Source: Ruania albidiflava DSM 18029 (GTDB lineage: Bacteria > Actinomycetota > Actinomycetes > Actinomycetales > Beutenbergiaceae). From it: a stretch of 64,000 nucleotides of DNA. Shown in pieces: positions 18,182 to 26,266 of the stretch (within the stretch, counting starts at the first letter, position 1; every line of letters begins with the position of its first letter). Where the stretch lies: positions 1 to 64,000 of the forward strand of contig NZ_ATWL01000009.1 of assembly GCF_000421225.1 (NCBI RefSeq), read 5' to 3'. The position numbers and the translations under genes are program-made. The notes beneath the pieces were generated by a model. That model saw only the letters and a program-made list of their open reading frames with translations, made no database searches and was not told the DNA's origin.

Positions 18182-18209
18182 TTGCCCGGTGAGCAGAGTT
18201 CCATACAGT
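18182..18209 (+). promoter_or_regulatory. Possible promoter of the WXG100-like gene
   Basis: TTGCCC (18182-18187), a 16-base spacer and TACAGT (18204-18209) resemble a sigma-70-type promoter 56 bases before the small secreted-protein gene. Secreted WXG100 proteins often need more transcript than the ATPase gene upstream. Confidence 0.35.
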
Positions 18210-18264
18210 AGGTGTAGGTGGTCCAGGAGGGGCACCATCCGAGAACATCAGGAAGGTAGTTTTC

Positions 18265-18549
18265 ATGACCGACTTCGGTGCAACATACGACGAGATGGAG
18301 TCCTGCGCTGGCAAGCTGGACGACGGCAAGGAGAGCATCGACGACGCGCTCACCGAGTGCCAGGGTTACGTCGATGAGCTCGTCGAGGACGGCTTCAAGA
18401 CCGAGAAGGCGTCCGGCAAGTTCAAGGACGGCTACGACGACCTGACCAGTGGTCTGAAGGACGCCTCTGAGGGTGTCGCCGAGATGGCGCAGGCACTTCG
18501 CGACATGGCTCAGGCCATCCGCGACCTGGACGACCAGCTCGCTGGCTGA
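18265..18549 (+). CDS. WXG100-like small helical protein without tryptophan
   Basis: The 94-residue, highly acidic protein has the size and helix-turn-helix pattern of EsxA/WXG100 proteins and follows the T7SS ATPase gene. Around the expected WXG turn (about residues 40-52) the sequence reads LVEDGFKTEKASGKF: the Gly, small residue and Phe of the family pattern remain, but there is no Trp anywhere in the protein. No clear C-terminal YxxxD/E secretion signal is seen. AGGAAGG lies 8-14 bases before the ATG. It is the likely main substrate or helper of the system. A strong terminator follows, so much of its mRNA is probably monocistronic. Confidence 0.78.
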   Translation: MTDFGATYDEMESCAGKLDDGKESIDDALTECQGYVDELVEDGFKTEKASGKFKDGYDDLTSGLKDASEGVAEMAQALRDMAQAIRDLDDQLAG

Positions 18550-18564
18550 TCGAGTCCCAAGATG

Positions 18565-18607
18565 CGGGCTGTGGGGTCGGCCCCGGGAGGGCCGACCCCA
18601 CAGCCCG
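18565..18607 (+). terminator. Strong hairpin after the WXG100-like gene
   Basis: An 18-base perfect stem (18565-18582 with 18590-18607, plus one more C-G pair) surrounds a short loop. It starts 15 bases after the stop codon. Placement between the small-protein gene and the downstream T7SS genes suggests partial termination that sets a high ratio of the small protein. Confidence 0.85.
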
Positions 18608-18672
18608 TCTGATCGGCGCACTTGGGTGCGTCACGCCAATGTTCGACGTAAGCAAACCAGGGGCCGGGAGCC

Positions 18673-18978
18673 ATGGCAGGCGAAGACATATACATCAAGC
18701 TGAGTGAGCTCGAGACGGTCAAGACGCAGCTTGATGCGATCATCGAAGAATTCGGGAACGCGACGGAAAACTCTGAGAACCTGGAAGCTGCGATCGGTAC
18801 CCCGTATGGCCGAGGGGAGCTCCAGTCCAAGGCGAGGGACTTCGAGGAACGCTGGGACGACAAGCGCACTCAGCTCAAGGATGGGCTTGAGGGTGTCCGC
18901 GACCACGTCGGCGGCGTCATCGATGAGATCCAGAAGTGGGATACCGAGACCGCCATCCAGCTTGAGCCGGAGAAGTAG
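18673..18978 (+). CDS. Second small helical T7SS-locus protein
   Basis: The 101-residue protein starts MAGEDIYIKLSELETVKTQL and is almost entirely charged amphipathic helix, with a Gly-containing break at GTPYGRGELQ (about residue 42) followed by a second helix containing FEERWDDKRTQL. This helix-break-helix shape and its place suggest a WXG100-type or LXG-partner protein that could pair with the protein at 18265 or with the large protein at 19013. There is no canonical WXG motif. The 28-base gap before the next start points to cotranscription. Confidence 0.65.
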   Translation: MAGEDIYIKLSELETVKTQLDAIIEEFGNATENSENLEAAIGTPYGRGELQSKARDFEERWDDKRTQLKDGLEGVRDHVGGVIDEIQKWDTETAIQLEPEK

Positions 18979-19012
18979 GCCCGGCGGGGCGCAGAGAGGG
19001 AATCTGTAGTCA

Positions 19013-20227
19013 ATGATACCGATGCCGTTGTCCCCGAAGGGGCGAGAGATCAAGTATGTCGAGGGCAGTCCGAGCGAGATCGAGAGCCGGGGTGCGACGA
19101 TCAAGTCGCTCGGCGACCAGATGATCGAGAGCGCCGAGCTGTTGGAGAAGGTCAAGTCTCGAGCTCTGGACGGTGAGAGCCAGAAGGGCAAGGCGATCGA
19201 GAAGCTGAGGGAGTCGATCGGGGACTCCCACGAGATCCTCAAGCAGGCCGGTGAGCTCTATCAGCCTGTGGGGCCCGTGATCGAGACGTATGGCAACAAA
19301 CTCGCGGTCGCTCAGATCTTGATCGAGGTCTATGTTGACCAGGCGGAGAGCCGCTGGGAGACGTTTGCCAGCCTGCCGGGCTACGTCGATCCCCGTGGCA
19401 CCGGCGGCATCTTCCAGCCCGAGGAGGGGAGCGAGGAAGCCGAGCAGAACGCCGAAGAGGATGCTGCCAAGAAGGCCGCTTACGAAGAGTGGGAAGAAAG
19501 CGCCGAGAACTTCGACCGCTGGTATGGGGACCCTGGCAACGAAGACTCGTGGGAAGTCATCTTCGAAGAGGCCGTCGACGGCATCACCGAAGAGATGGCA
19601 GACAAGATCAAAGACAGCTTCTGGGATGCGATCGGTGACTTTCTGAGCATCGCGGCACTGGTTCTGGGAGTTGTCGCGCTCTTCGTCGGCGGCTGGGTGA
19701 TCGCTGCCATCGCCCTGGCCGTCGCTGTCGCCTACCTGGCCGTGACCATCATCCAGTACAACCTCGGCGAGAAGTCGGGGATGGACATCTTCTTCGCAGC
19801 CCTAGGGGTATTACCCGTAGGCAAGCTCAGCAACATGACGAAGCTGCTGCACGGGTCACGTGGACTCAAGGCGTTCGGGAATGGCGCGCTGGGGAAATTT
19901 GCCGACCTCAAGCGCGCGAACGGCCTCCAGAAGCTGGACGGCAAGTTCTTCAAGGAAAAGGCCTTCACCTTCAACGGTAAAGGCGGCTTCAAGAAGGCGG
20001 CTATGGGATCGGAAGGGCCGAAGGCTGTGCACCGCGAGCACATGAAGCTGTACTTCGGCCCGGGCGGACGGGAAGCCTTCATCGGTGGCCAGAACGCTAT
20101 TCGCAACCTCTCCCGGGTGGATTTCGGCCTCCAGTTCGCTGGCAATATCTCCACCTGGTCTGGACGCGTGGGTTCCGTCACTGACTGGAACGACCCGTCG
20201 CCAAAGTGGATGGGCGCGTTGCTGTGA
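19013..20227 (+). CDS. Putative T7SS-secreted protein with membrane segments
   Basis: In this 404-residue protein residues 1-110 are helical (KYVEGSPSEIESRGATIKSL onward) and resemble the N-terminal secretion-type domain found on actinobacterial polymorphic toxins. An acidic linker at about 128-165 follows, then two close hydrophobic segments at about 205-245 and a basic C-terminal region rich in Gly, Lys and Phe. I recognise no toxin domain. Base composition is clearly lower in G+C than the ATPase gene. It may be a substrate that inserts in or crosses a target membrane, or a fixed part of the machine. Confidence 0.65.
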   Translation: MIPMPLSPKGREIKYVEGSPSEIESRGATIKSLGDQMIESAELLEKVKSRALDGESQKGKAIEKLRESIGDSHEILKQAGELYQPVGPVIETYGNKLAVAQILIEVYVDQAESRWETFASLPGYVDPRGTGGIFQPEEGSEEAEQNAEEDAAKKAAYEEWEESAENFDRWYGDPGNEDSWEVIFEEAVDGITEEMADKIKDSFWDAIGDFLSIAALVLGVVALFVGGWVIAAIALAVAVAYLAVTIIQYNLGEKSGMDIFFAALGVLPVGKLSNMTKLLHGSRGLKAFGNGALGKFADLKRANGLQKLDGKFFKEKAFTFNGKGGFKKAAMGSEGPKAVHREHMKLYFGPGGREAFIGGQNAIRNLSRVDFGLQFAGNISTWSGRVGSVTDWNDPSPKWMGALL

Positions 20228-20237
20228 GGTTTAGAGC

Positions 20238-20900
20238 GTGACGGCCGAATCAGGCATCACATCTGCATCGTCGAGCTGGACGCTCGGGCTGGCAGAACAG
20301 ATCGATATCCCCGGGTGGTTCGCGATCCCGGAGTCTGCGACGCCGGAAGCGCAGGATACCTGGGTGTCACAGAACGCCCACCAGCTGCGCTCATTGGTCG
20401 GTTCGAATCGCTGGGACGGCCAGCCCACCACGGAGAAGGACATCGAAGACGTCCTGCGCTCGGCGTTCGCCGAGCGTGCGTCGACCGACTCGGATGTCTT
20501 GCTGCAGGTCTGGCCAGTCCCGTACCCCGCAACTATCCTGTGCCACCTGGACCTCGTGACAAGTGCGACACTGCCGCACTGGCCGGACGTGGATGGGATC
20601 GTGCACCCGGTCGAAGCGCCGTACTTGGGGCAGGGAATCCAGGTCTCCACCCGCGGGGTCGAGGACGGCATCGAGCTCGCCTCGGTCCACCTGATCTTCG
20701 ACAACGGTGAGGTTGCCCTGGTGATGAGCATCGAAGAGGCACCTGCGATGCTCGTCTCGCGAGTCCTGCCGGAGTTCATGATGCTGTCCGAAGCGTTACG
20801 TATCGACGGTCCGGACCGGGAACCGTTGGTGGGTGTTCTACCTGTAGGGCAGATCCCGGAGGAAGCGCCGTGGGACTTCGAGGAGACTGGAACAGCATGA
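20238..20900 (+). CDS. Uncharacterised T7SS-locus protein, 220 residues
   Basis: I do not recognise this protein. It is acidic and soluble, without signal peptide or membrane segment, rich in beta-prone stretches (DVLLQVWPVPYPATILCHLD, GIELASVHLIFDNGEVALVM). It starts at GTG 20238, ten bases after the preceding stop, and its stop overlaps the next start by 4 bases (ATGA). Strict coupling to the next gene suggests that the two products act together, for example as chaperone or immunity partners of the protein at 19013; this is inference. Confidence 0.6.
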   Translation: MTAESGITSASSSWTLGLAEQIDIPGWFAIPESATPEAQDTWVSQNAHQLRSLVGSNRWDGQPTTEKDIEDVLRSAFAERASTDSDVLLQVWPVPYPATILCHLDLVTSATLPHWPDVDGIVHPVEAPYLGQGIQVSTRGVEDGIELASVHLIFDNGEVALVMSIEEAPAMLVSRVLPEFMMLSEALRIDGPDREPLVGVLPVGQIPEEAPWDFEETGTA

Positions 20901-21514
20901 CGGGGATACGGGAAGCGGTCGGTCTGCAGCCTGAACCTGAGTTCGATCTGCAGCTACCAGTTGGGTGGACGCGTCAGCAGGCGGGCGACCAGGCTCGGGA
21001 TGCGATGCTGGCTGTCGTCAAGCAGCGGTTCATGGAGCAGCACCGTCCCGATCTGTATGCCGAGACGAAGCGACTGGTGAGTCAGAGCTTCGAGGAGATG
21101 GAACGCAACGGCGTGTTCGCGTTCTTTGCGCCGACCGAGCCGGGTGACGAGACGCTGGCGATCCCTGCCTCCATCCACGCCTCGATCCGCCGTGCTGCCC
21201 CTGGCGAGACGCTGGACGACCTGGCCCGGACGCTGATCCACGGGAAGGGGGCGACACCGCTTCGAGGAGACAGCCGAACGCTTCGATTCGAGGAGGAGAG
21301 ACACGTTCGCTTGGGGACGCAGACGGTTGTCGCGCAGTCGGTGATCTACCTGACGCCCATACCGCGCGCCAAGCGCCGGCGGGCGCTCCAGCTGGTCGCC
21401 GGGTTCGGCCGCACGGTCGACACACCAGCGGATCATCCCACGATCGACGCGATGAAATTCCTCTTCGACACGTGCGTCTCGACGTTGGCCTGGCGGGAGC
21501 CAGCCAGGGCCTAG
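20897..21514 (+). CDS. Uncharacterised T7SS-locus protein, 205 residues
   Basis: I do not recognise this protein. The ATG at 20897 is chosen because it overlaps the preceding stop by 4 bases; an in-frame earlier ATG at 20870 lies inside the previous gene. The protein is soluble, with a helical N-terminal half (QAGDQARDAMLAVVKQRFME) and a central VFAFFAPTEPGDETLAIPAS segment. It is the last of the closely packed genes; a new promoter-like TACAGT-type box (TACGAT, 21516-21521) follows. Confidence 0.6.
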   Translation: MTGIREAVGLQPEPEFDLQLPVGWTRQQAGDQARDAMLAVVKQRFMEQHRPDLYAETKRLVSQSFEEMERNGVFAFFAPTEPGDETLAIPASIHASIRRAAPGETLDDLARTLIHGKGATPLRGDSRTLRFEEERHVRLGTQTVVAQSVIYLTPIPRAKRRRALQLVAGFGRTVDTPADHPTIDAMKFLFDTCVSTLAWREPARA

Positions 21515-21554
21515 CTACGATGTGACGATCGGACGTCCATCGAAGGAGACTGGG

Positions 21555-22235
21555 GTGGGAAGAGCGAGCCAAACACCGGAGGAGTGGGCGCGAACCGTCG
21601 ACCTCGCTCCTCCGGTTCACTGGGGGGACGTCGAGGATGAGATTCTGCGTCGCGAGCCGGTGGTGGAGAAGTCTACGGCGGATACCGTCGTGCGGGTGAT
21701 CGGTTTCGTGGTGGTGGCGATCCTGGCGATCCCGAGCTTCGGGTCGTCCGTGCTCGGGCTCGTCCTGTTCCTGCTAGGGGTGAACCCGGTCATCCTCCGA
21801 GTGCTGTTCGCGTTGGCGATCGGAACTGCCGTCGTGATGCTGATCTTCTGGTGGGAGGACCGGGACAGGAGCCCGGTGAAGCTTCTCGTCGCCGGCGGCT
21901 CTGGTGTTGTCTCACTGGGGACCTACCTGCTGATGCGGGGAGCCCCGGAGGCACAAGGAGACGCTTGGGCCGCACTGCTCATGATCCTCGCAGCTGTTGT
22001 CGGGTTGGGTGGTGTGGTCGTGATGCTGCTTGGCGCCAAATCTCAGCAGGGACGCCCGCGGCGGCGTTGGAGCCTCAGTCCCGGCAGGGACGCAGCCTAT
22101 GTCCGGGCCCGTCGGCGCGCACTGGAGATCCTGGTCGAACGTGGTGTGGTGCACGTGGACGAGGACCGCCGGCGGCAGCTGGCGGAGATGCCTCTGGGTA
22201 CCTGGCACACCATGGACGCAGCCTCACAACGGTGA
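21555..22235 (+). CDS. Membrane protein with C-terminal PLGTW tail
   Basis: The 226-residue protein has about five predicted membrane segments (residues 45-165) and a basic cytoplasmic tail ending QLAEMPLGTWHTMDAASQR. The GTG at 21555 has GAAGGAG at 21542-21548. TACGAT at 21516-21521 is a probable -10 box. The tail motif PLG-x-x-x-x-x-D recurs in the next gene and in a broken copy at 23190-23362, so these are tandem paralogs. Location after the T7SS genes suggests a linked membrane role, but the function is unknown. Confidence 0.7.
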   Translation: MGRASQTPEEWARTVDLAPPVHWGDVEDEILRREPVVEKSTADTVVRVIGFVVVAILAIPSFGSSVLGLVLFLLGVNPVILRVLFALAIGTAVVMLIFWWEDRDRSPVKLLVAGGSGVVSLGTYLLMRGAPEAQGDAWAALLMILAAVVGLGGVVVMLLGAKSQQGRPRRRWSLSPGRDAAYVRARRRALEILVERGVVHVDEDRRRQLAEMPLGTWHTMDAASQR

Positions 22236-22357
22236 GTCGGCCCAGCCGGTCCGCCCTGGTGCAGTCACGTGTCCTAGGAGGCTCGGACGGTCTGCCCTTT
22301 CGTACCCTGCCTCCTCACTACGCTCGTCGACATCCACGGCCGCTGGGGAGGTAGAGG

Positions 22358-23068
22358 GTGGCGCCCGAGGAAGAACGACCCATCGAACGATGGGCCCGCT
22401 CTCGGATGGCGGTGGGCATCCCGTCTGAGATCGAGCGACGCGTCCTCCTCGAGAGTCCGCGAGCCATGCAGCCGGATTCGCGCGAAAGATTCTGGCGCAG
22501 TGGATTGGGTGTCTTGGTCCGTATGGTTCTGATCGTCTCGGCCACTTTCGGCGCAGCGGCGGTCCTGTCCAGCCCCGAGCTGGGTTTCATGCGCCGCGGA
22601 TTCGACCCGGAAGTCGCGATCCGGGTCTCTGCAGTGTGCTTCGCACTATCGGTCGTCTTTGTTCTCGCGCTGCTCGCCGAATGGTGGCAGACAGGTCGCG
22701 AACGGCCACGCGGTGCATTCGGTGTTGCCCTGATCGTCCTCCTACCAGCGGCGGTGACCCTGCTGGTGGTGCATCGCCAGACGGCGGTCGTCCCGTGGGC
22801 GTGGATGGCACCCGCTTGGCTGGCAGCGATTCTCTCTGTCGTGCTGCTCCTGGTTCTCGTCGTAGCGTCGCATCCTGTTGTCGAGGCCGCCGATGCTCCC
22901 GTGCTTGACGTCGCCACGTTGACACCGGGTGAGATCGAGGAGCTGTTGGCGATCCGGGAACAGACGTTACGCTTCTTGGCGGACCGGGAAAGGCTCGCCC
23001 CTGGTGTCGTTGAGCAGGCACGGCACGTTCCGCTGGGGCAACTGGACACGTTGGACGCCCGACAGTGA
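22358..23068 (+). CDS. Membrane protein, diverged paralog of the previous one
   Basis: The 236-residue protein has four to five membrane segments, a predicted cytoplasmic C-terminal domain (TLTPGEIEELLAIREQTLRF) and the tail ARHVPLGQLDTLDARQ. Layout and tail match the protein at 21555, while the middle has diverged. The GTG at 22358 follows GGGGAGG at 22345-22351. A 28-base palindrome 30 bases after the stop probably ends the transcript. Confidence 0.68.
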   Translation: MAPEEERPIERWARSRMAVGIPSEIERRVLLESPRAMQPDSRERFWRSGLGVLVRMVLIVSATFGAAAVLSSPELGFMRRGFDPEVAIRVSAVCFALSVVFVLALLAEWWQTGRERPRGAFGVALIVLLPAAVTLLVVHRQTAVVPWAWMAPAWLAAILSVVLLLVLVVASHPVVEAADAPVLDVATLTPGEIEELLAIREQTLRFLADRERLAPGVVEQARHVPLGQLDTLDARQ

Positions 23069-23098
23069 CTGGATGGAGAAGATGGGCAGGAAGGTCCT

Positions 23099-23126
23099 GG
23101 TTCGTCTGACGGCCGTCAGACGAACC
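23099..23126. terminator. 28-base perfect palindrome, probable terminator
   Basis: GGTTCGTCTGAC at 23099-23110, a GGCC loop and the exact complement to 23126 form a 12-base stem. It sits 30 bases after the stop of the membrane protein gene. A bound protein site is possible because the symmetry is perfect. Confidence 0.65.
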
Positions 23127-23189
23127 GACCTGATGGTTCTCCTGGCGGTGACCACTGAGGATCCGAACGTCGCTGCCACGTGCCACGGT

Positions 23190-23362
23190 ATGACGCAGAT
23201 CGCCTTTGTGGTCGCCCTGGCCGTGCCGTTGACGGTGCGGGCAGCGTGGGCTCAGACCACGTCAAGCGCGGTCTCGGGGACGAGAAGGACATAGACACGG
23301 TGGAGATGACCACGATGCCGCTGGGGACATGGGGCGACCTGGACCAGTGCCCCGAGGGCTGA
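23190..23362 (+). pseudogene. Broken third copy of the PLGTW-tail membrane protein
   Basis: From ATG 23190 one frame encodes a hydrophobic segment (MTQIAFVVALAVPLTVRAAW) and stops at the TAG near 23291. In another frame, just behind, the sequence encodes MTTMPLGTWGDLDQCPEG and a stop at 23360-23362. The tail matches the ends of the two intact paralogs upstream, and the frame change between membrane part and tail suggests a frameshifted, mostly deleted copy. A functional short peptide cannot be ruled out. Confidence 0.5.
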
Positions 23363-23443
23363 GAACGCGTCGAGTGCCACCGGACCGCTATCTGGCTCGT
23401 AGACTCACACCTGGTTGCAGCGATCGGCGAGGAGAGGTTGACC

Positions 23444-25240
23444 GTGCCACGACGGGGGCGCCGGGCGGGACTGCTCGGCTGCGCACTGGCCACGATGCTG
23501 ACGCTCGCCGCTTGCGCCACGCCGCTGCCGAACTCTGTGGTTGCCGGGTCGAGCACCACCATCGGCTGGACCCACCGGCTCACGTCCACGAACGCGGCCA
23601 GCACCGAGGGAGCGACCGACGGCAACCTGGGCGTCGCAGCCCTCACCCGCGGCCACTTCGCTGTGGCAGTGGACGGGGCCGCAGTGATCGACGAGAGCTT
23701 CGGTACCGCCACCGTTACCAACCCGGAGACGTTCACAGTCCGCTACGACCTGGCCGAGCCGACCTGGTCCGACGGCATCCCGGTCGATGCGGCCGACCTG
23801 ATGCTCGCCTGGGCCGCCGGTTCCAACGCACTCACCGAGAGGCAGGAGGGCGCAGCTGACAAGGGTACCGATGATGTCGACAACGCTGACGACGATCCGG
23901 CACCGCGGTTCGAGTCCGTGCCGACTGGACTGCGCGACAGCGAGCAGATCAGCGACTACGACGAGTTCGGCCGGTGGATCGACGTCCGCTTCGCCCACCC
24001 GGTGATCGACTGGCAGACCGCACTGGACGTGGCCGTCCCTGCGCACGTGGCCGGCGAGCTCGCGTTCGGCATCGAGGACCCGATGGAGGCCAAGCAAGCG
24101 ATCATCGATGCGATCACAGAGCGCGACACCGAGGCGCTAGCCGCGCTCGCCGAGGCCTGGAACACCGGCTTCGTGCTGCCTTCAGGGGACGGCAGCAACA
24201 TCCCGGAGGACCTGCTGCTGTCCAACGGCCCGTACCGGATCACCCAGGTGGACCAACGACGCACCGATGCTCAGGTGGTCACCTTGGAGGTGAACCGGGA
24301 GTTCACCGGCCACGCCCAGCCCGAGGTGGAACGGGTCGACCTGGCCGAGACGCCGGCGGGCGACCTGCTCACCCAGGTGGGAACCTCACTGAACGCGGTC
24401 GCGGTCGCCCCGACAGCGGACAACCGGACCCGGGTCCGCGATCTGGAGCGGATTGACTACGGCGTCAGCAACGCCCATGACGGGACGATGTGGGCACTGA
24501 TCCTGCGGAGCGACCGTGGTGAGCTGTCCTGGCACAATGCCCGCCAGGCCTTCCTGCGGGCGGTGCCGCGGGACGAGGTGTTGACGGCAGCGGCTGGTCA
24601 GTGGCGCGGCGTCTACCCCTCCACCGACGCGATGCTGTTCCCACCCGGGGGAGAGGGGTACGACATCGCGCGGGAGGATGCAGGTCTGCGGACGCTGCTG
24701 GACGGCGGTCCCGGTGATGCTGCCGAGGAACGAGAAGCCATCGGTGTGGACGAGGGCGCGCAGGTGTGCGTGCTGTACGACACCACCGACCCGTTCGCCT
24801 CCGCGGTCTACTCGGGGCTGCGCACCGGGGTGGCTGAGGCTGGCTGGGAGGTCTGCGACTGCGGCACGGACGACGTCTCTGCTGCTATCGAGGAAGACAC
24901 TCGTTGGCAGGCGATCATCACCCGCGTGCCGATCCCGCAGACGCCGGCGCAGATCCGCTGGCAGTGGGGCAGCGACGGACGGGCCAACCTCAGCGTCGCT
25001 CAGAACAGCGACCGGGATGCGCTGATCGAGGACCTGGCCCGCGCCGCCGACCAGTACGAGGCGCGCGACCTGCGGGTCCAGATCGAGGCCACGATCGTCG
25101 AGGATGCGGTGGCGCTGCCGCTGGCCACCCAGCCGGTGCTCGCCATCAGCGACCGGTCGATCGACGGGGTGGAGCTGCGGCCCGGCGGGGTGGCCTCACT
25201 GACCTCCGGTGTGCCGGACTGGACGGTCGCCGAGGGCTGA
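23444..25240 (+). CDS. ABC transporter substrate-binding lipoprotein, family 5 (peptide type)
   Basis: The 598-residue protein has a lipoprotein signal (RRGRRAGLLGCALATMLTLA then AC, lipobox LAAC at about residue 25) and the family 5 pattern: TNPETFTVRYDLAEPTWSDG with the typical WSDG, later SNGPYRITQVD and the C-terminal VEDAVALPLATQP region. The GTG at 23444 is preferred over TTG 23438 because AGGAGAGG ends 6 bases before it. No permease or ATPase genes follow, so it either works with distant components or has a signalling role. It closes the segment after the T7SS cluster, but a tie to secretion is unproven. Confidence 0.82.
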   Translation: MPRRGRRAGLLGCALATMLTLAACATPLPNSVVAGSSTTIGWTHRLTSTNAASTEGATDGNLGVAALTRGHFAVAVDGAAVIDESFGTATVTNPETFTVRYDLAEPTWSDGIPVDAADLMLAWAAGSNALTERQEGAADKGTDDVDNADDDPAPRFESVPTGLRDSEQISDYDEFGRWIDVRFAHPVIDWQTALDVAVPAHVAGELAFGIEDPMEAKQAIIDAITERDTEALAALAEAWNTGFVLPSGDGSNIPEDLLLSNGPYRITQVDQRRTDAQVVTLEVNREFTGHAQPEVERVDLAETPAGDLLTQVGTSLNAVAVAPTADNRTRVRDLERIDYGVSNAHDGTMWALILRSDRGELSWHNARQAFLRAVPRDEVLTAAAGQWRGVYPSTDAMLFPPGGEGYDIAREDAGLRTLLDGGPGDAAEEREAIGVDEGAQVCVLYDTTDPFASAVYSGLRTGVAEAGWEVCDCGTDDVSAAIEEDTRWQAIITRVPIPQTPAQIRWQWGSDGRANLSVAQNSDRDALIEDLARAADQYEARDLRVQIEATIVEDAVALPLATQPVLAISDRSIDGVELRPGGVASLTSGVPDWTVAEG

Positions 25241-25427
25241 ACAAGCGTTGAGGAGCGCGAGGATCTCGCCGCGAGGTCTCGAGCTGGTCACGATGAGATT
25301 TCATTGCGATCACAACGAGATCACGCTTTGGTATCGACGATCGGTCATGGAGAGCTGATGGGTAGTTCTCCCCATCGGACACCTCCCAAGGGGTGATTCC
25401 CAGAAAACGGCAGTAGTCTCGGGCTTC

Positions 25428-26180
25428 ATGGGCAGGCATGAGACCGACCGCGGACGCTTGTACGGCGCCGCCGTCCAGAGCCAGATGTTGACCGCTACAG
25501 CGCCAGGTGGCCCCGTCACCGCACCTGGTGCTGCCGACAATGCGCGCGACCGGATCCGGGATGCTGCGATCGAGTCGTTCGCCTACGAAGGATTCGATGT
25601 GGGTATGCGGGCGATTGCCGCTCGCGCCGGTGTCACCGCCGGGCTCATCACGCACTACTACCGGTCCAAGGCGCGCCTGCGCCAGGAGTGCGACGAGTAC
25701 ATGCTGCAGTACTCCGCCTCCCGTCTGCCGAGCAGCCTTGAGAAGACCAGCGTGGAGGAGACGCTCACCGGTGACCTGGAGCTCCTCACCCAAGCCGTGC
25801 ACTACACCATCCGCAGCCTGCGTGAGGGTGGGCTGTACTGCGACACCTTCCTGAAGTTCACCCTGGAGAACACCCGGGAGCGGATCGACGCCGGGATCGC
25901 TGCCGGCACCCTGCAGCCCAGCGACGACGAGGACGCCCGGGCCCGCGTGGTGCTGCGGCACTGCCTCGGTGCTGCGCTGATCGACTTCGCCCTGGACGCG
26001 CCCCGTAGCCCGGAGGAGACGGTGACCTTCCTCCGTGAGTTCTGGGGCCATCTGATGGAGCCGATGCTGCAGCTGACCAACGGCCGGTCCTTCCGGACCG
26101 TCTCCGGTGCCGGTGGATTCCTCCAGCGCGCCGGGTTTTGCCTCCCAGAGCTGATCCGCACTACCCGCCCGACGGCGTAG
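25428..26180 (+). CDS. TetR-family transcriptional regulator
   Basis: The 250-residue protein has a TetR helix-turn-helix at about residues 38-85 (RDRIRDAAIESFAYEGFDVG, then AGVTAGLITHYYRSKARL) and a helical ligand domain. The start is uncertain: ATG 25428 lies 8 bases after TAGTCT (25414-25419), which fits a leaderless mRNA, while ATG 25485 would shorten a non-conserved N-terminus. The 187-base upstream gap is locally A+T-rich with short inverted repeats that could be its own operator. The target genes are not evident; the gene stands alone. Confidence 0.85.
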   Translation: MGRHETDRGRLYGAAVQSQMLTATAPGGPVTAPGAADNARDRIRDAAIESFAYEGFDVGMRAIAARAGVTAGLITHYYRSKARLRQECDEYMLQYSASRLPSSLEKTSVEETLTGDLELLTQAVHYTIRSLREGGLYCDTFLKFTLENTRERIDAGIAAGTLQPSDDEDARARVVLRHCLGAALIDFALDAPRSPEETVTFLREFWGHLMEPMLQLTNGRSFRTVSGAGGFLQRAGFCLPELIRTTRPTA

Positions 26181-26266
26181 CACCCCCTGGTGCTGCGCCG
26201 TCGCCGTGCGTGGGGGGGATGGCCAGGTGAGGCGATCTCGTCCCGGGGAGTGCCGCCGTCGTGCAG

